64,000 nt of DNA from assembly GCF_026341515.1 (NCBI RefSeq), contig NZ_JAPEOK010000001.1, positions 9,610,001-9,674,000 of the forward strand, written 5' to 3'. The DNA is from Streptomyces sp. NBC_00878 (GTDB lineage Bacteria; Actinomycetota; Actinomycetes; Streptomycetales; Streptomycetaceae). The notes beneath the pieces were generated by a model. That model was not told the origin of the DNA. It was given only the letters and a program-made list of their open reading frames with translations, and made no database searches. Shown here piece by piece: positions 1 to 8,305 of the stretch; positions within the stretch are counted from its first letter, which is position 1, and every line of letters begins with the position of its first letter. The position numbers and the translations under genes were made by a program.

Positions 1-324
1 GACGAAGAGCCGGCGCCCGTGCACCCCGCGCCCGCCTGCGAGCGTCACGTCGAACTCCCCGGCCGCGTCCCTCGCCACGTCCACCGCCCGGTCCCGGACG
101 AGTTCGACGCCGTATCGCGCGATCTCCTCGCGTCCCACGGCGAGGAACTCGGCAGGCGGCATGCCGTCCCGCGTCAGATAGCCCTGCAGGTGCGCGGCGG
201 GCGCGTTGCGCGGCTCGCCCGCGTCGATCACGAGCACACTCCGCCGTGCGCGTCCCAGGACGAGCGCCGCGGACAGTCCGGCCGCGCCGCCTCCGACGAC
301 GACCACTTCGTACCTCTCGGTCAT
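1..324 (-). CDS. FAD-dependent thioredoxin-reductase-like oxidoreductase (partial)
   Basis: Reads leftward from an ATG at 324 and leaves the window at base 1, so only the first 108 residues are visible. The N-terminus is a Rossmann beta-alpha-beta unit with VVVGGGAAGLSAAL (dinucleotide motif GxGxxG) and an acidic ribose-binding stretch VLVIDAGEPRNAPA, typical of two-domain thioredoxin-reductase-like flavoproteins that oxidise NAD(P)H; the redox CxxC region would lie outside the window. A GGAGGT-like ribosome site precedes the start. It is divergent from an XRE-cupin gene at 402, a common pairing in Streptomyces in which the regulator probably controls the reductase. The electron acceptor cannot be told from this fragment. 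Confidence 0.85.
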   Translation of the reverse strand, partial: MTERYEVVVVGGGAAGLSAALVLGRARRSVLVIDAGEPRNAPAAHLQGYLTRDGMPPAEFLAVGREEIARYGVELVRDRAVDVARDAAGEFDVTLAGGRGVHGRRLFV

Positions 325-366
325 GGTGACCACCTCCACCGAGAAGGTCGCTCATCCGCTGCCGTA

Positions 367-395
367 TTGACAAACGTCTTTGCCGAAACTGCAAT
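367..395 (+). promoter_or_regulatory. Leaderless-type promoter of the XRE-cupin gene with a small inverted repeat
   Basis: TTGACA at 367-372 and TGCAAT at 390-395 are separated by exactly 17 bp. The -10 box ends 6 bp before the ATG at 402, so transcription would begin at or next to the start codon. The spacer holds CAAA-cgtc-TTTG (371-382), a short inverted repeat that could be an autoregulatory operator. Seen directly; function is inferred. Confidence 0.6.
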
Positions 396-401
396 GAAGG
401 G

Positions 402-1049
402 ATGAGTGAGCACGAGGAGCCCCAGAGGCACGAGGAGACCGGCAGAGACACGGGCACGGACACCGGCACCGACGACGTCCTCGCGGAGGTCGGGCCCCGG
501 TTGCGCCGCATCCGCAAGGAGCGCGGCGCCACTCTCGCGGGTCTGTCCACCGCCACCGGCATCTCGGTGAGCACCCTGTCCCGTCTGGAGTCCGGTCTGC
601 GCAAACCCAGCCTGGAACTCCTGCTGCCCATCGCCCGCGCCCACCAGGTCCCGCTCGACGAACTCGTCGGAGCCCCGCCCGTGGGCGACCCCCGCATCCG
701 CGTGGCGAAGCCCATCGTCAGGTACGGCCGCACCCACTGGCCGCTCACCCGACAGCCTGGCGGCCTCCAGGCCTACAAGGTGCTCGAACCGCAGCGGAGG
801 CTGGAGCCGGAGCCGCGGACGCACGAGGGCTATGAGTGGCTCTACGTGCTCTCCGGGCGGCTGCGCCTGGTGCTCGGCGAGCATGACGTCGTCCTCGGCG
901 CGGGGGAGGCCGCCGAGTTCGACACGCGTGTACCGCACTGGTTCGGGTCGACGGGGGAGGGGCCGGTGGAGTTCCTGAGCCTCTTCGGGCGGCAGGGGGA
1001 GCGGATGCACGTACGGGCGCGCCCGAAGGGGAGTGGCCGAGGCGACTGA
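402..1049 (+). CDS. XRE-family transcriptional regulator with C-terminal cupin domain
   Basis: 215 residues. After an acidic tail rich in D/T/G, residues about 28-83 form an XRE helix-turn-helix (RLRRIRKERGATLAGLSTATG, then SVSTLSRLESGLRKPSLELL). Residues about 130-205 form a small cupin beta-barrel (THEGYEWLYVLSGRLRLVLGE, VPHWFGSTG) that usually senses a ligand. This architecture is a one-component cytoplasmic sensor. The upstream promoter suggests a leaderless message, although GAAGG also lies just before the ATG. It is divergent from the flavoprotein at 324, its likely target; the ligand is unknown. Confidence 0.88.
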   Translation: MSEHEEPQRHEETGRDTGTDTGTDDVLAEVGPRLRRIRKERGATLAGLSTATGISVSTLSRLESGLRKPSLELLLPIARAHQVPLDELVGAPPVGDPRIRVAKPIVRYGRTHWPLTRQPGGLQAYKVLEPQRRLEPEPRTHEGYEWLYVLSGRLRLVLGEHDVVLGAGEAAEFDTRVPHWFGSTGEGPVEFLSLFGRQGERMHVRARPKGSGRGD

Positions 1050-1166
1050 CACCGGCGGGCGCCGACTGTTCCCTGATGGGCAAGCGACCGCTTAGTATGC
1101 AATCGACACCGGCTGAGGCGCCCCTGAGGTGCGAACACATCAGACACAGTCCCGTGGAGGCACGGC

Positions 1167-2144
1167 ATGCAGGCATGGCAAGTGCACGAGAACGGCGAGC
1201 CGAGCGAGGTGATGCGGCTTGAGGACGTGGAGCGGCCCACGCCCGGTGACGGCCAGGTCCTGCTCAGGGTGCGCGCTGCGAACATCAACTTCCCGGACGT
1301 CCTGATGTGCCGCGGGCAGTACCAGGTCAGGCCGCCGATGCCGTTCACGCCGGGTGTGGAGATCTGCGGCGAGACCGAGGACGGGCGGCGAGTGATCGCC
1401 AACCCCGCACTGCCGTACGGCGGCTTCGCCGAGTACGCCGTCGCGGACGCCGCCGCGCTCCTGCCCGCGCCCGACGCGCTGGACGACGCCGAGGCGGCCG
1501 CGCTGCACATCGGCTACCAGACGGGCTGGTTCGGACTGCACCGGCGGGCTCGTCTGGAGGCCGGCGAGACGCTGCTCGTCCACGCCGCCGCGGGCGGGGT
1601 CGGCAGCGCGGCGGTGCAGCTCGGCAAGGCCGCGGGTGCCAGGGTCATCGGCGTCGTGGGCGGCGCCGACAAGGCGGTCGTCGCCCGTGAGCTGGGCTGT
1701 GACGTCGTCGTGGACCGGCGGGCCGAGGATGTCGTCGCCGCCGTGAAGGAGGCCACCGGAGGCCGGGGCGCCGACGTGATCTACGACCCCGTCGGCGGCG
1801 AGGCCTACACGCAGTCCACCAAGGTCGTGGCCTTCGAGGGCCGCATCGTGGTCGTGGGCTTCGCGAGCGGCAGCATCCCGAGCCCGGGCCTCAACCACGC
1901 GCTGGTGAAGAACTACTCGATCCTGGGCCTGCACTGGGGCCTCTACAACACCAAGGACCCGAAGCTGGTCCTGCGCTGCCACGAGCAGCTGACCGAACTG
2001 GCCACCCGGGGTGGGATCAAGCCCCTCGTCAGTGAGCGTGTGCCGCTGAGCGGGGCCGCCGCCGCTGTCCAGCGGGTCGCCGATGGCGTCACCACGGGCC
2101 GCGTCGCCGTGGTGCCCGCTCTTGAGAACGGAGCAGCCGCATGA
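1167..2144 (+). CDS. NAD(P)H:quinone oxidoreductase, zinc-independent MDR family
   Basis: 325 residues, the usual length for quinone oxidoreductase/zeta-crystallin-like MDR enzymes, which pass hydride from NADPH to quinones or enoyl groups. Visible are the N-terminal GroES-like domain (VRAANINFPDVLMCRGQYQV), the Rossmann motif AAAGGVGSAAVQLGKAAGA near residues 139-157 and YDPVGGEAY. The structural zinc cysteines of alcohol dehydrogenases are absent. GTGGAGG lies 7 nt before the ATG. The stop overlaps the next start (ATGA at 2141), so it heads an operon with two acyl-CoA dehydrogenases and may handle a product of their pathway. Confidence 0.9.
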   Translation: MQAWQVHENGEPSEVMRLEDVERPTPGDGQVLLRVRAANINFPDVLMCRGQYQVRPPMPFTPGVEICGETEDGRRVIANPALPYGGFAEYAVADAAALLPAPDALDDAEAAALHIGYQTGWFGLHRRARLEAGETLLVHAAAGGVGSAAVQLGKAAGARVIGVVGGADKAVVARELGCDVVVDRRAEDVVAAVKEATGGRGADVIYDPVGGEAYTQSTKVVAFEGRIVVVGFASGSIPSPGLNHALVKNYSILGLHWGLYNTKDPKLVLRCHEQLTELATRGGIKPLVSERVPLSGAAAAVQRVADGVTTGRVAVVPALENGAAA

Positions 2145-3385
2145 CCGACGCCGCGAACCCGCGTGCGACGCCCGACGCCACCGAACTGCGCCGCCGCACC
2201 CAGGAGTTGCTGGCCGCGCAGCCGCCCGCCACGACGGACCGCCTCGACTTCCTCAAGGCGCGCTTCGACGCGGGCCTCGCCTGGGTGCACTACCCCGAGG
2301 GTCTCGGCGGGCTCGGTGCGCCGCGCTCCCTCCAGGCCGTCGTGGACGCCGAGTTGGAGGCCGCGGGCGCCCCCGACAACGACCCGCGGCGCATCGGCAT
2401 CGGTCTCGGCATGGCCGCGCCGACGATCCTCGGCTTCGGCACCGAGGAGCAGAAGAGCCGCTTCCTCAGGCCTCTTTGGGTCGGCGAGGAGGTCTGGTGC
2501 CAGCTGTTCAGCGAGCCGGGCGCGGGCTCTGACCTGGCCGCGCTGGGCACGCGAGCCGTCCGCGACGATGGGGGCACCTCCCGCTCGAGCGAAGCCGAGA
2601 GTGGGGGAGACTGGGTGGTCAACGGGCAGAAGGTGTGGACGTCCAGCGCCCACCTCGCCCGCTGGGCCATCCTCATCGCCCGTACCGACCCGGACGTGCC
2701 CAAGCACCGCGGCATCACGTACTTCATCTGCGACATGACCGACCCGGGTGTCGAGGTGCGGCCACTGCGCCAGATCACCGGCGAGGCCGAGTTCAACGAG
2801 GTGTTCCTCACCGACGTCCGCATCCCCGACGCGCACCGCCTCGGCGAGGTCGGCGACGGCTGGCGGGTCGCGCAGACCACGCTCATGAACGAGCGGGTCT
2901 CCATCGGCGGCATGCGCGTTCCGCGCGAGGGCGGCATGATCGGCCCGGTCTCCAGGACCTGGCGCGAGCGCCCCGACCTGCGCACCCACGATCTGCACCA
3001 GCGGCTGCTCACGCTGTGGGTCGAGGCCGAGGTCGCGCGGCTGACCGGCGAGCGCCTGCGTCAGCAGCTCGTCGCGGGCCAGCCGGGCCCCGAGGGCTCC
3101 GGCATGAAGCTCGCGTTCGCCGACCTCAACCAGGAGATCAGCGGCCTGGAGGTCGAACTCCTCGGCGAGGAGGGCCTGTTGTACGAGGACTGGACGATGC
3201 GCCGTCCCGAACTCGTCGACTTCACCGGCCGTGACGCCGGCTACCGCTACCTCCGCTCCAAGGGCAACAGCATCGAGGGCGGGACCAGCGAGGTCCTGCT
3301 GAACATCGTCGCCGAACGCGTGCTGGGCCTGCCCTCCGAGCCGCGCACCGACAAGGACGTCGCCTGGAAGGACCTCGCCCGATGA
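2141..3385 (+). CDS. Acyl-CoA dehydrogenase, with an in-frame Streptomyces-type repeat insertion
   Basis: 414 residues. Family features: FGTEEQKSRFLRPLW, the flavin-binding QLFSEPGAGSDLA, WVVNGQKVWTSSAH, and the C-terminal helical region ending SIEGGTSEVLLNIVAERVLGL. It would oxidise an acyl-CoA at the alpha-beta bond using FAD and electron-transfer flavoprotein. Between RAVRD and DWVVNGQ, where relatives have only a short turn, about 13 extra residues (GGTSRSSEAESG) are encoded by a palindromic repeat at 2569-2608. The extra loop lies on the surface beta-domain, so the protein may still fold. Coupled by ATGA overlaps to both neighbours. Paired ACAD subunits like this one and the next often form heteromers acting on bulky acyl-CoAs. 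Confidence 0.9.
   Translation: MTDAANPRATPDATELRRRTQELLAAQPPATTDRLDFLKARFDAGLAWVHYPEGLGGLGAPRSLQAVVDAELEAAGAPDNDPRRIGIGLGMAAPTILGFGTEEQKSRFLRPLWVGEEVWCQLFSEPGAGSDLAALGTRAVRDDGGTSRSSEAESGGDWVVNGQKVWTSSAHLARWAILIARTDPDVPKHRGITYFICDMTDPGVEVRPLRQITGEAEFNEVFLTDVRIPDAHRLGEVGDGWRVAQTTLMNERVSIGGMRVPREGGMIGPVSRTWRERPDLRTHDLHQRLLTLWVEAEVARLTGERLRQQLVAGQPGPEGSGMKLAFADLNQEISGLEVELLGEEGLLYEDWTMRRPELVDFTGRDAGYRYLRSKGNSIEGGTSEVLLNIVAERVLGLPSEPRTDKDVAWKDLAR
2569..2608. repeat. Intragenic palindromic repeat resembling dispersed Streptomyces repeats
   Basis: About 40 bp made of a G-run, CACCTCCC, the perfect palindrome CGCTCGAGCG (2582-2591), AAGCCGAGAG and a closing G-run. I recall this sequence family as dispersed in many Streptomyces genomes, normally between genes. 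Here it lies inside a coding sequence and adds 39 bp (13 codons) in frame. Confidence 0.6.
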
Positions 3386-4503
3386 GCGCTCCCGACCTGC
3401 CGCACTCCGAGCCCCACCTGCTGTACTCGGAGGAGGAAGAGGCACTGCGGGCCGCCGTCCGCGACCTCCTCACGGACCACTGCGACGCGCCGGGCGTCAT
3501 CGCCCGCACGGAGTCGGACCGGCCGCACGACCCCGAGTTGTGGAAGGCCCTCGCCGACGGCATGGGCCTCGCGGGCCTCCTCGTCCCCGAGTCGCAGGGC
3601 GGCCAGGGCGCCACGCACCGCGAAGTCGCCGTGGTCCTGGAGGAGTTGGGCCGCGCGGTCGCACCCGTCCCGTATCTGACGAGTGCCGTCGTCGCGACCG
3701 AGGCGCTGCTCGCATGCCGGTCCGACGAGGCCGCCGAACTGCTCTCGGCCCTCGCGTCCGGTCGTGCGATCGGCGCGCTCGCGGTCAAGCTGTCCGCCGG
3801 ACCCGGAGCGCCCTACAAATTCGTACGGCATGAAGACGGCGCTCTGCACGGGGAGTTGACCGGCATCGCGGACGCGGTCGCCGCAGACGTGCTGCTCGTG
3901 GCGACGGAGGACGGCGGTCTGTACGCCGTGGACGCAGCTGCCGACGGCGTCACGATCACCCCGCAGGTCTCCCTCGACCTGACCCGGCCGGTCGCCAGGG
4001 TCACCTTCGACGGGGCCCCTGCGCGCCTCCTCGCCCCGGACGCAGCACCGGCCGTACGGCGTGCCCTGCGCGCCGGAGCCGGGCTGCTGGTCTCCGAGCA
4101 ACTCGGCCTCGCCGACTGGTGCTTGACGGAGACGGTCCGCTATCTCAAGGAGCGCAAGCAGTTCAACCGTCCGGTCGGTGGTTTCCAGGCGCTCAAGCAC
4201 CGGCTCGCCCACCTGTGGCAGGAGGTCGTGGGCACGCGCGCCGCGGCCCGCAACGCAGCCGACGCGCTGGCCGCCGGGAGCCCGGACACCGACGTGGCGG
4301 TCGCCGTCGCCCAGGCCTACGCCGCACCCGTCGCGGTCCATGCCGCCGAGGAGGCGGTCCAGTTGCACGGCGGTCTCGGCATGACCTGGGAGCACCCGGT
4401 CCACCTCTACCTGAAGCGCGCCAAGGCCGACTCGATCGCGTACGGCACGGCGGGCGCCCACCGCGAGGCACTGGCCGGTCTGGTGAACCTCCAGTCCCCC
4501 TGA
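3382..4503 (+). CDS. Acyl-CoA dehydrogenase-like protein, likely partner subunit
   Basis: 373 residues, ACAD fold throughout: N-terminal helical domain (EALRAAVRDLLTDH, WKALADGMGLAGLLVPESQGGQGA) and C-terminal helices with ERKQFNRPVGGFQALKHRLA and QLHGGLGMTWEHPVHLYLKRAK. The middle beta-domain is poorly conserved and I do not see the standard flavin-contact serine motif of the previous gene. Together with the ATGA overlap this suggests it is the second subunit of a heteromeric enzyme, as in steroid or other bulky acyl-CoA dehydrogenases. Last gene of the operon; a strong terminator follows at 4522. Confidence 0.85.
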   Translation: MSAPDLPHSEPHLLYSEEEEALRAAVRDLLTDHCDAPGVIARTESDRPHDPELWKALADGMGLAGLLVPESQGGQGATHREVAVVLEELGRAVAPVPYLTSAVVATEALLACRSDEAAELLSALASGRAIGALAVKLSAGPGAPYKFVRHEDGALHGELTGIADAVAADVLLVATEDGGLYAVDAAADGVTITPQVSLDLTRPVARVTFDGAPARLLAPDAAPAVRRALRAGAGLLVSEQLGLADWCLTETVRYLKERKQFNRPVGGFQALKHRLAHLWQEVVGTRAAARNAADALAAGSPDTDVAVAVAQAYAAPVAVHAAEEAVQLHGGLGMTWEHPVHLYLKRAKADSIAYGTAGAHREALAGLVNLQSP

Positions 4504-4521
4504 CCACCGCCACCCACGGCA

Positions 4522-4571
4522 CGAAGGCCCGCTCCCGTCCCCTGCAAGCGCCGGACAGGAGCGGGCCTTCG
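4522..4571 (+). terminator. Intrinsic-type hairpin terminator
   Basis: A 19-bp stem with one mismatch (4522-4540 pairing with 4553-4571, arms CGAAGGCCCGCTCC and GGAGCGGGCCTTCG) encloses a 12-nt loop, 18 nt after the acyl-CoA dehydrogenase stop. No long U-tract follows, as is usual in Streptomyces. Confidence 0.85.
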
Positions 4572-4744
4572 CTCTGCCCACGGGGTGGACCGAGTTGACG
4601 CCGACGTGAACGTCGTCCGCGGCCGGGATCGCGAAATGAACGCGCAGTGGCAGTCCAGCCAACTCCCCGCACAGCTCTGCTCCTTGCCCCCATGAGGACC
4701 GCATACTCGCTGAGGCCCAATACGGCACTCTCAGGGAGGCAGAC

Positions 4745-5605
4745 ATGGCCCTCACCACCCGTCGCAGAGCCCTCACCACCCTCGCCGCCGCGCTGGCGGG
4801 CAGCGTCGTCGTGCCCGCGTACGCGCAGGCGAGCGAGGGCGGGTACCGGCGGCGCCCGCTGTGGCGCGCTCACGCACACAACGACTACCTCCACCCGCGT
4901 CCCCTCCTGGACGCGCTCGACCACCGCTTCGGGAGCGTCGAGTCGGACATCTTCCTCGTCGGAAACCAGCTCCTCGTCGCCCACGACCCGGTCGACCTCG
5001 ATCCGTCCCGAACCCTGGAATCCCTCTACCTCGCCCCCCTCGCCGCCCGAGTGAAGGCCAACCACGGCTCGGTGTACCGGGGGCAGCGTCGGCCGATCCA
5101 GCTGCTTATCGACATCAAGACCGAGGGCGCGTCGACGTACCTCGAACTCGACCGCCAGCTGCGCCGCTACCGGCACCTGTTCACGACGTACGCCCACGGC
5201 AAGGTCTTCCCCGGCGCGGTGACGGCCGTGATCTCCGGCGACCGTGCGGCCCGTGTCCCGATGGAGGCCCAGACCGTACGGCGGGCCTTCTACGACGGCC
5301 GGCTCGCCGATCTCGGCACCGCTGCCCCCGCCTCCTTCATCCCGCTGATCAGCGACAACTGGTCGCTCAACTTCACCTGGCAGGGCGTCGGGACGTTCCC
5401 CGAGGCCGAGCGCCAGAAGCTGCGCGGCATCATGTCGGCGGCGCACTCCCGTGGGCAGAAGGTCCGCTTCTGGGCCACCCCGGACCTGGCGGGCCCGGCC
5501 CGTGACGCGCTCTGGGGCGAACTCGTCGCCGCCGACGTCGACTACCTCAACACGGACGACCTCGCGGGCCTTGAGGCATTCCTGGACGCCCACCGGCGCG
5601 CATAG
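4745..5605 (+). CDS. Secreted PLC-like phosphodiesterase (AIM6/GDPD-like TIM barrel)
   Basis: 286 residues. The N-terminus has a basic stretch TRRRALTTLAAALAGSVVVPAYAQA, a signal peptide that may use the Tat route. The mature part starts with RAHAHNDYLHPRPLLDALDHRFGSVESDIFLVGNQLLVAHDP: the HNDY motif and the E/D-x-D-H pattern match the PI-PLC/glycerophosphodiesterase superfamily, in the branch related to yeast AIM6. Later markers are LLIDIKTEG and RFWATPD. It probably hydrolyses a phosphodiester outside the cell by general acid-base chemistry. AGGGAGG precedes the ATG. It stands alone, after the terminator at 4522. Confidence 0.82.
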   Translation: MALTTRRRALTTLAAALAGSVVVPAYAQASEGGYRRRPLWRAHAHNDYLHPRPLLDALDHRFGSVESDIFLVGNQLLVAHDPVDLDPSRTLESLYLAPLAARVKANHGSVYRGQRRPIQLLIDIKTEGASTYLELDRQLRRYRHLFTTYAHGKVFPGAVTAVISGDRAARVPMEAQTVRRAFYDGRLADLGTAAPASFIPLISDNWSLNFTWQGVGTFPEAERQKLRGIMSAAHSRGQKVRFWATPDLAGPARDALWGELVAADVDYLNTDDLAGLEAFLDAHRRA

Positions 5606-5756
5606 CTCGGCGCGCACCGACCGATGGGCACAGCCCAGCGCTTTCACGCGCAGTCAACACTCTTTCGGCGGACGCGTCAGCCGCCCGGACGAACCCCTCG
5701 CTACGCCACACTTGCGGCCGAAAGCCGCGGTGTGGACGTGGCGGAGGAGGTTGACG

Positions 5757-5951
5757 ATGGCCATTTCCATCTCTGTGGTCCTGCTGCTCCTGATCCTGGC
5801 GGTGGTCTTCGTGCGCAACGGCGCACTGAAGCTCTCGCACGCCGTGGTCTGTGTCCTGCTCGGCTTCTATCTTTCGAGTACGAGCATGGCGCCGACCATC
5901 CACAACGGGCTCACGGCGACCGCCGACATCGTCAGCAGCCTCAGGCCGTGA
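5757..5951 (+). CDS. Small two-segment membrane protein
   Basis: 64 residues starting at an ATG behind a near-perfect GGAGGAGGT ribosome site (5743-5751). Residues 4-20 (ISVVLLLLILAVVFVRN) form one membrane helix; residues about 26-42 (LSHAVVCVLLGFYLSST) form a second, shorter one; the tail is polar. The pattern of a helix, a basic loop and a CVLLGFYLS helix matches small conserved Streptomyces membrane proteins of unknown function. A longer in-frame reading from 5451 exists but overlaps the previous gene, so the internal ATG is preferred. Confidence 0.6.
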   Translation: MAISISVVLLLLILAVVFVRNGALKLSHAVVCVLLGFYLSSTSMAPTIHNGLTATADIVSSLRP

Positions 5952-6012
5952 GCCCGCGTCGGCGGTGATCCCGCGTCTGCCGTGAGCCCGCGCAGGCGAT
6001 GGGACGCGCGGG

Positions 6013-7257
6013 TCACGGCCGCGAGAACACGCCGATCCCGTTGGGCACCGGCCGCTCGGCCCCGCCGCTTGGATGGTTGCGCACGGTCGCGGTCGTCGAG
6101 CCCGGCGCCCGGGCGGCCAGCGTGCTGGAGCCGCCGCCGTCGAGACTGAAGGCGTCCACGGAACCCAACTGCCGCATGGCATCGGCGACTTCCGCGATCG
6201 TGAGGCCGGTGCGGAACTCGGGTGCCCCGTCCAGCGCGAGCAGCAGGAGCCGCCCGCCGTCGTCCGAGATACCCGCCGCGGTCCGTACCGCCGCCGTCGC
6301 GGTGTCGAGGCCCACGAGCGGCTGACCGCCCCTCAGGACCGGATAGCCGCCGACCACGAACCGGTACGGGATCCTCGACGAGGCCGCCACCAACTGGTGC
6401 CGCACCACGACCCGCTCGCCGATGGACAGCTTCCGCAACTGCTGGGCTCCCGCCTCCCGGCCGACCAGGACAGTGGTGCCGGAAGTGATAGGTCCGCTGC
6501 CAGGTGTGTTGGCCGATGACACGACTTGGCCGTCCCGGACGGTCACCTCATGGGTGTCCGTACTACAGGGCGCGGCCCGGTCGGTGTCCGTCCCGCACGT
6601 GGCCCGTACCCGGGAGACGCTGCCCCAGTCCGAGGTGAACGCGCCGACGGAACCGACCGGCAACGCGTACTGGTTGAGCCCGCCGAGCGGAAGCTGTGCC
6701 TCGGCGGTGGCGACCGACCCGTCGAGGGCGAGACTGTCGAGGCGGGCCCGGTGGTCCGTGCCCACGCCGATCACGTCCCTGGTGCTCGTGCCGGGCGGCA
6801 GGGCGGGGCCGAAGCGCTGGCCGTTCGGAACCGCCGCCTTGAGCGTGCGCCCGCTCGCGATCGCCGGACCGACGGACGCGCCGGTCGCCTCGACTCCCGG
6901 ATGCTGGGTCTCGGTGATGTTGAAGAAGTCGCCGTTGACGCCCGCGACAGCACCCTGCGCGTCGGCCAGCCGCGACACGGTGGCCCGCGCCGCCACCGCT
7001 CCGGGGTGGAGGAGGTCCACACTCACCCGGGGGTTGCGGAGATCGACGCTGAGCACATGTGCGTGCGCCACACCTTTGGCGGCGGGAATGTCGTACTCGG
7101 TGTATTGCACGCCGGGTGCCAGCCGGTGGAAACCCGGTGTGCCGCCGTCGGGCGCGCCACTGGCCGGTGCCGCCCCCGCCAGGGCGGCGCCGGCCAGCGT
7201 GCTCCATGCCGCTACAACCGTCAGTGCGGTTCTGAGTCGTCCGGTGCGTCGTCTCAC
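6013..7257 (-). CDS. Secreted phosphodiester glycosidase family protein (NAGPA domain)
   Basis: 414 residues. The N-terminus RRRTGRLRTALTVVAAWSTLAGAALAGAAPASGA is a signal peptide. Diagnostic of the family related to N-acetylglucosamine-1-phosphodiester alpha-N-acetylglucosaminidase are GVNGDFFNI (about residues 105-113), YRFVVGGYPVLRGG, the alanine-rich AGISDDGGRLLLLALDG, and FSLDGGGSSTLA near the C-terminus. Bacterial members are secreted and thought to cleave sugar-phosphodiester links, perhaps in cell-wall or capsular polymers. Single gene, facing the small membrane-protein gene. Confidence 0.88.
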   Translation of the reverse strand: MRRRTGRLRTALTVVAAWSTLAGAALAGAAPASGAPDGGTPGFHRLAPGVQYTEYDIPAAKGVAHAHVLSVDLRNPRVSVDLLHPGAVAARATVSRLADAQGAVAGVNGDFFNITETQHPGVEATGASVGPAIASGRTLKAAVPNGQRFGPALPPGTSTRDVIGVGTDHRARLDSLALDGSVATAEAQLPLGGLNQYALPVGSVGAFTSDWGSVSRVRATCGTDTDRAAPCSTDTHEVTVRDGQVVSSANTPGSGPITSGTTVLVGREAGAQQLRKLSIGERVVVRHQLVAASSRIPYRFVVGGYPVLRGGQPLVGLDTATAAVRTAAGISDDGGRLLLLALDGAPEFRTGLTIAEVADAMRQLGSVDAFSLDGGGSSTLAARAPGSTTATVRNHPSGGAERPVPNGIGVFSRP

Positions 7258-7339
7258 GCTGCCCCTGCTCTCTCCGCTGTCTCCTCAAATGGCGCAGGAC
7301 ACAAGGGAGTTCACCACAGGGAGGGTGGCGTGACGACGA

Positions 7340-7699
7340 CTATGTGCCGACGAGACGCGAACGGGTCAGGAAACGTACCCCTTCGGGTGCCTCCAGCGAG
7401 AAGCCGCTGCCCCTCCCCGCCACCACGTCGACGATCAGCCGGGTGTGACTCCACACCTCGTACTGACTCCGCGACATCCAGAACGTCACCGGTTCGTCCA
7501 CGCCCTCGACGGCCAGCGAGGCGAGCAGTACATCGGAGTCGCCCGTCCGGAACTCGCCCTCCGGATAGCACATGGGCGCGCTGCCGTCGCAGCAGCCGCC
7601 GGACTGATGGAACATCAGCGGACCGTGGGCGGCCCGCAGTCGGCGCAGCAGCTCGGCGGCGGCGGGCGTCAGCTCCACGCGCGGGGCGGAAGGGATCAC
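7340..7699 (-). CDS. DUF779 family protein
   Basis: 119 residues from a GTG start (GAGGAG lies 11 nt upstream). The sequence shows the DUF779 hallmarks: a helical beginning TPAAAELLRRLRAAHGPLMFHQSGGCCDGSAPMCYPEGEF with paired cysteines, and VTFWMSRSQYEVWSHTRLIVDVV. Members usually sit next to acetaldehyde/aldehyde dehydrogenase genes and are assumed to assist them, possibly through metal binding by the GGCCDG cysteines. No aldehyde dehydrogenase is adjacent here, so the gene is separated from its usual partner. Function unproven. Confidence 0.85.
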   Translation of the reverse strand: MIPSAPRVELTPAAAELLRRLRAAHGPLMFHQSGGCCDGSAPMCYPEGEFRTGDSDVLLASLAVEGVDEPVTFWMSRSQYEVWSHTRLIVDVVAGRGSGFSLEAPEGVRFLTRSRLVGT

Positions 7700-7846
7700 C
7701 GTGCATCACTCCTCATCGCTTCGGGCGTACCGGACCAGGTCCTGACCGCTGTCGCGGACCCTACCGAGCCGACGGACACGCGTCAGTCCCGCGTAGCGAG
7801 ATCGTTCCGGACCGCTGCCTGAGTGCCGGATGTCGCTGCCTGGGTG

Positions 7847-8125
7847 TCAGACGTCGGCCGCATCGCCGCGCAGGCGTATGACGAGGTTCGTCATACGCGC
7901 GACCGTACGGAAGTTGTCCATCCGCAGGTCCTCGCCGACGATCCGGATCCCGTACCGGCGCTCCAGGTGGACGATGAGCTGCATGGCGAACAGGGAGGGC
8001 ACCGCCCCGGACTCGAACAGGTCCTGGTCCGGGTCCGGATCGGTGCCGGTCTGCTTCGCGAGGTAGCCACATAGTTCCGCCTCGACGGCAGACCCACCGG
8101 CCTCGGCTGTTCGGTCAGCGCTCAC
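7847..8125 (-). CDS. Orphan acyl carrier protein, methoxymalonyl-ACP-carrier-like
   Basis: 92 residues with one carrier-protein fold. The phosphopantetheine serine lies in ESGAVPSLFAMQLIVHLERRYGI, where PSL replaces the common DSL. The pattern LFxSGxVxSLFAxQLxxxxE and the late DLRMDNFRTVARM resemble the stand-alone carriers of methoxymalonyl-ACP pathways (FkbJ/GdmJ type) more than fatty-acid ACP. No synthase, ketoreductase or methyltransferase gene is near. It may serve in trans or be a relic. Upstream bases to 8305 show no recognisable element. Confidence 0.75.
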   Translation of the reverse strand: MSADRTAEAGGSAVEAELCGYLAKQTGTDPDPDQDLFESGAVPSLFAMQLIVHLERRYGIRIVGEDLRMDNFRTVARMTNLVIRLRGDAADV

Positions 8126-8305
8126 GACAGTGCCCTTCCGTATGTGTAGAAGTCGCCCGTATAGAGAGGTGAGCGGATGACAAGGTTGTCAACGCCGATC
8201 AGATCGGCCATACGCAGGGGGTCGATGGCCGAAACAGCCCTGTATCAGGCGTCGCCAACGGCAGGGAACAAAAGGCATGAGGCATGCCCGCCGCCCAGTT
8301 TCAGG

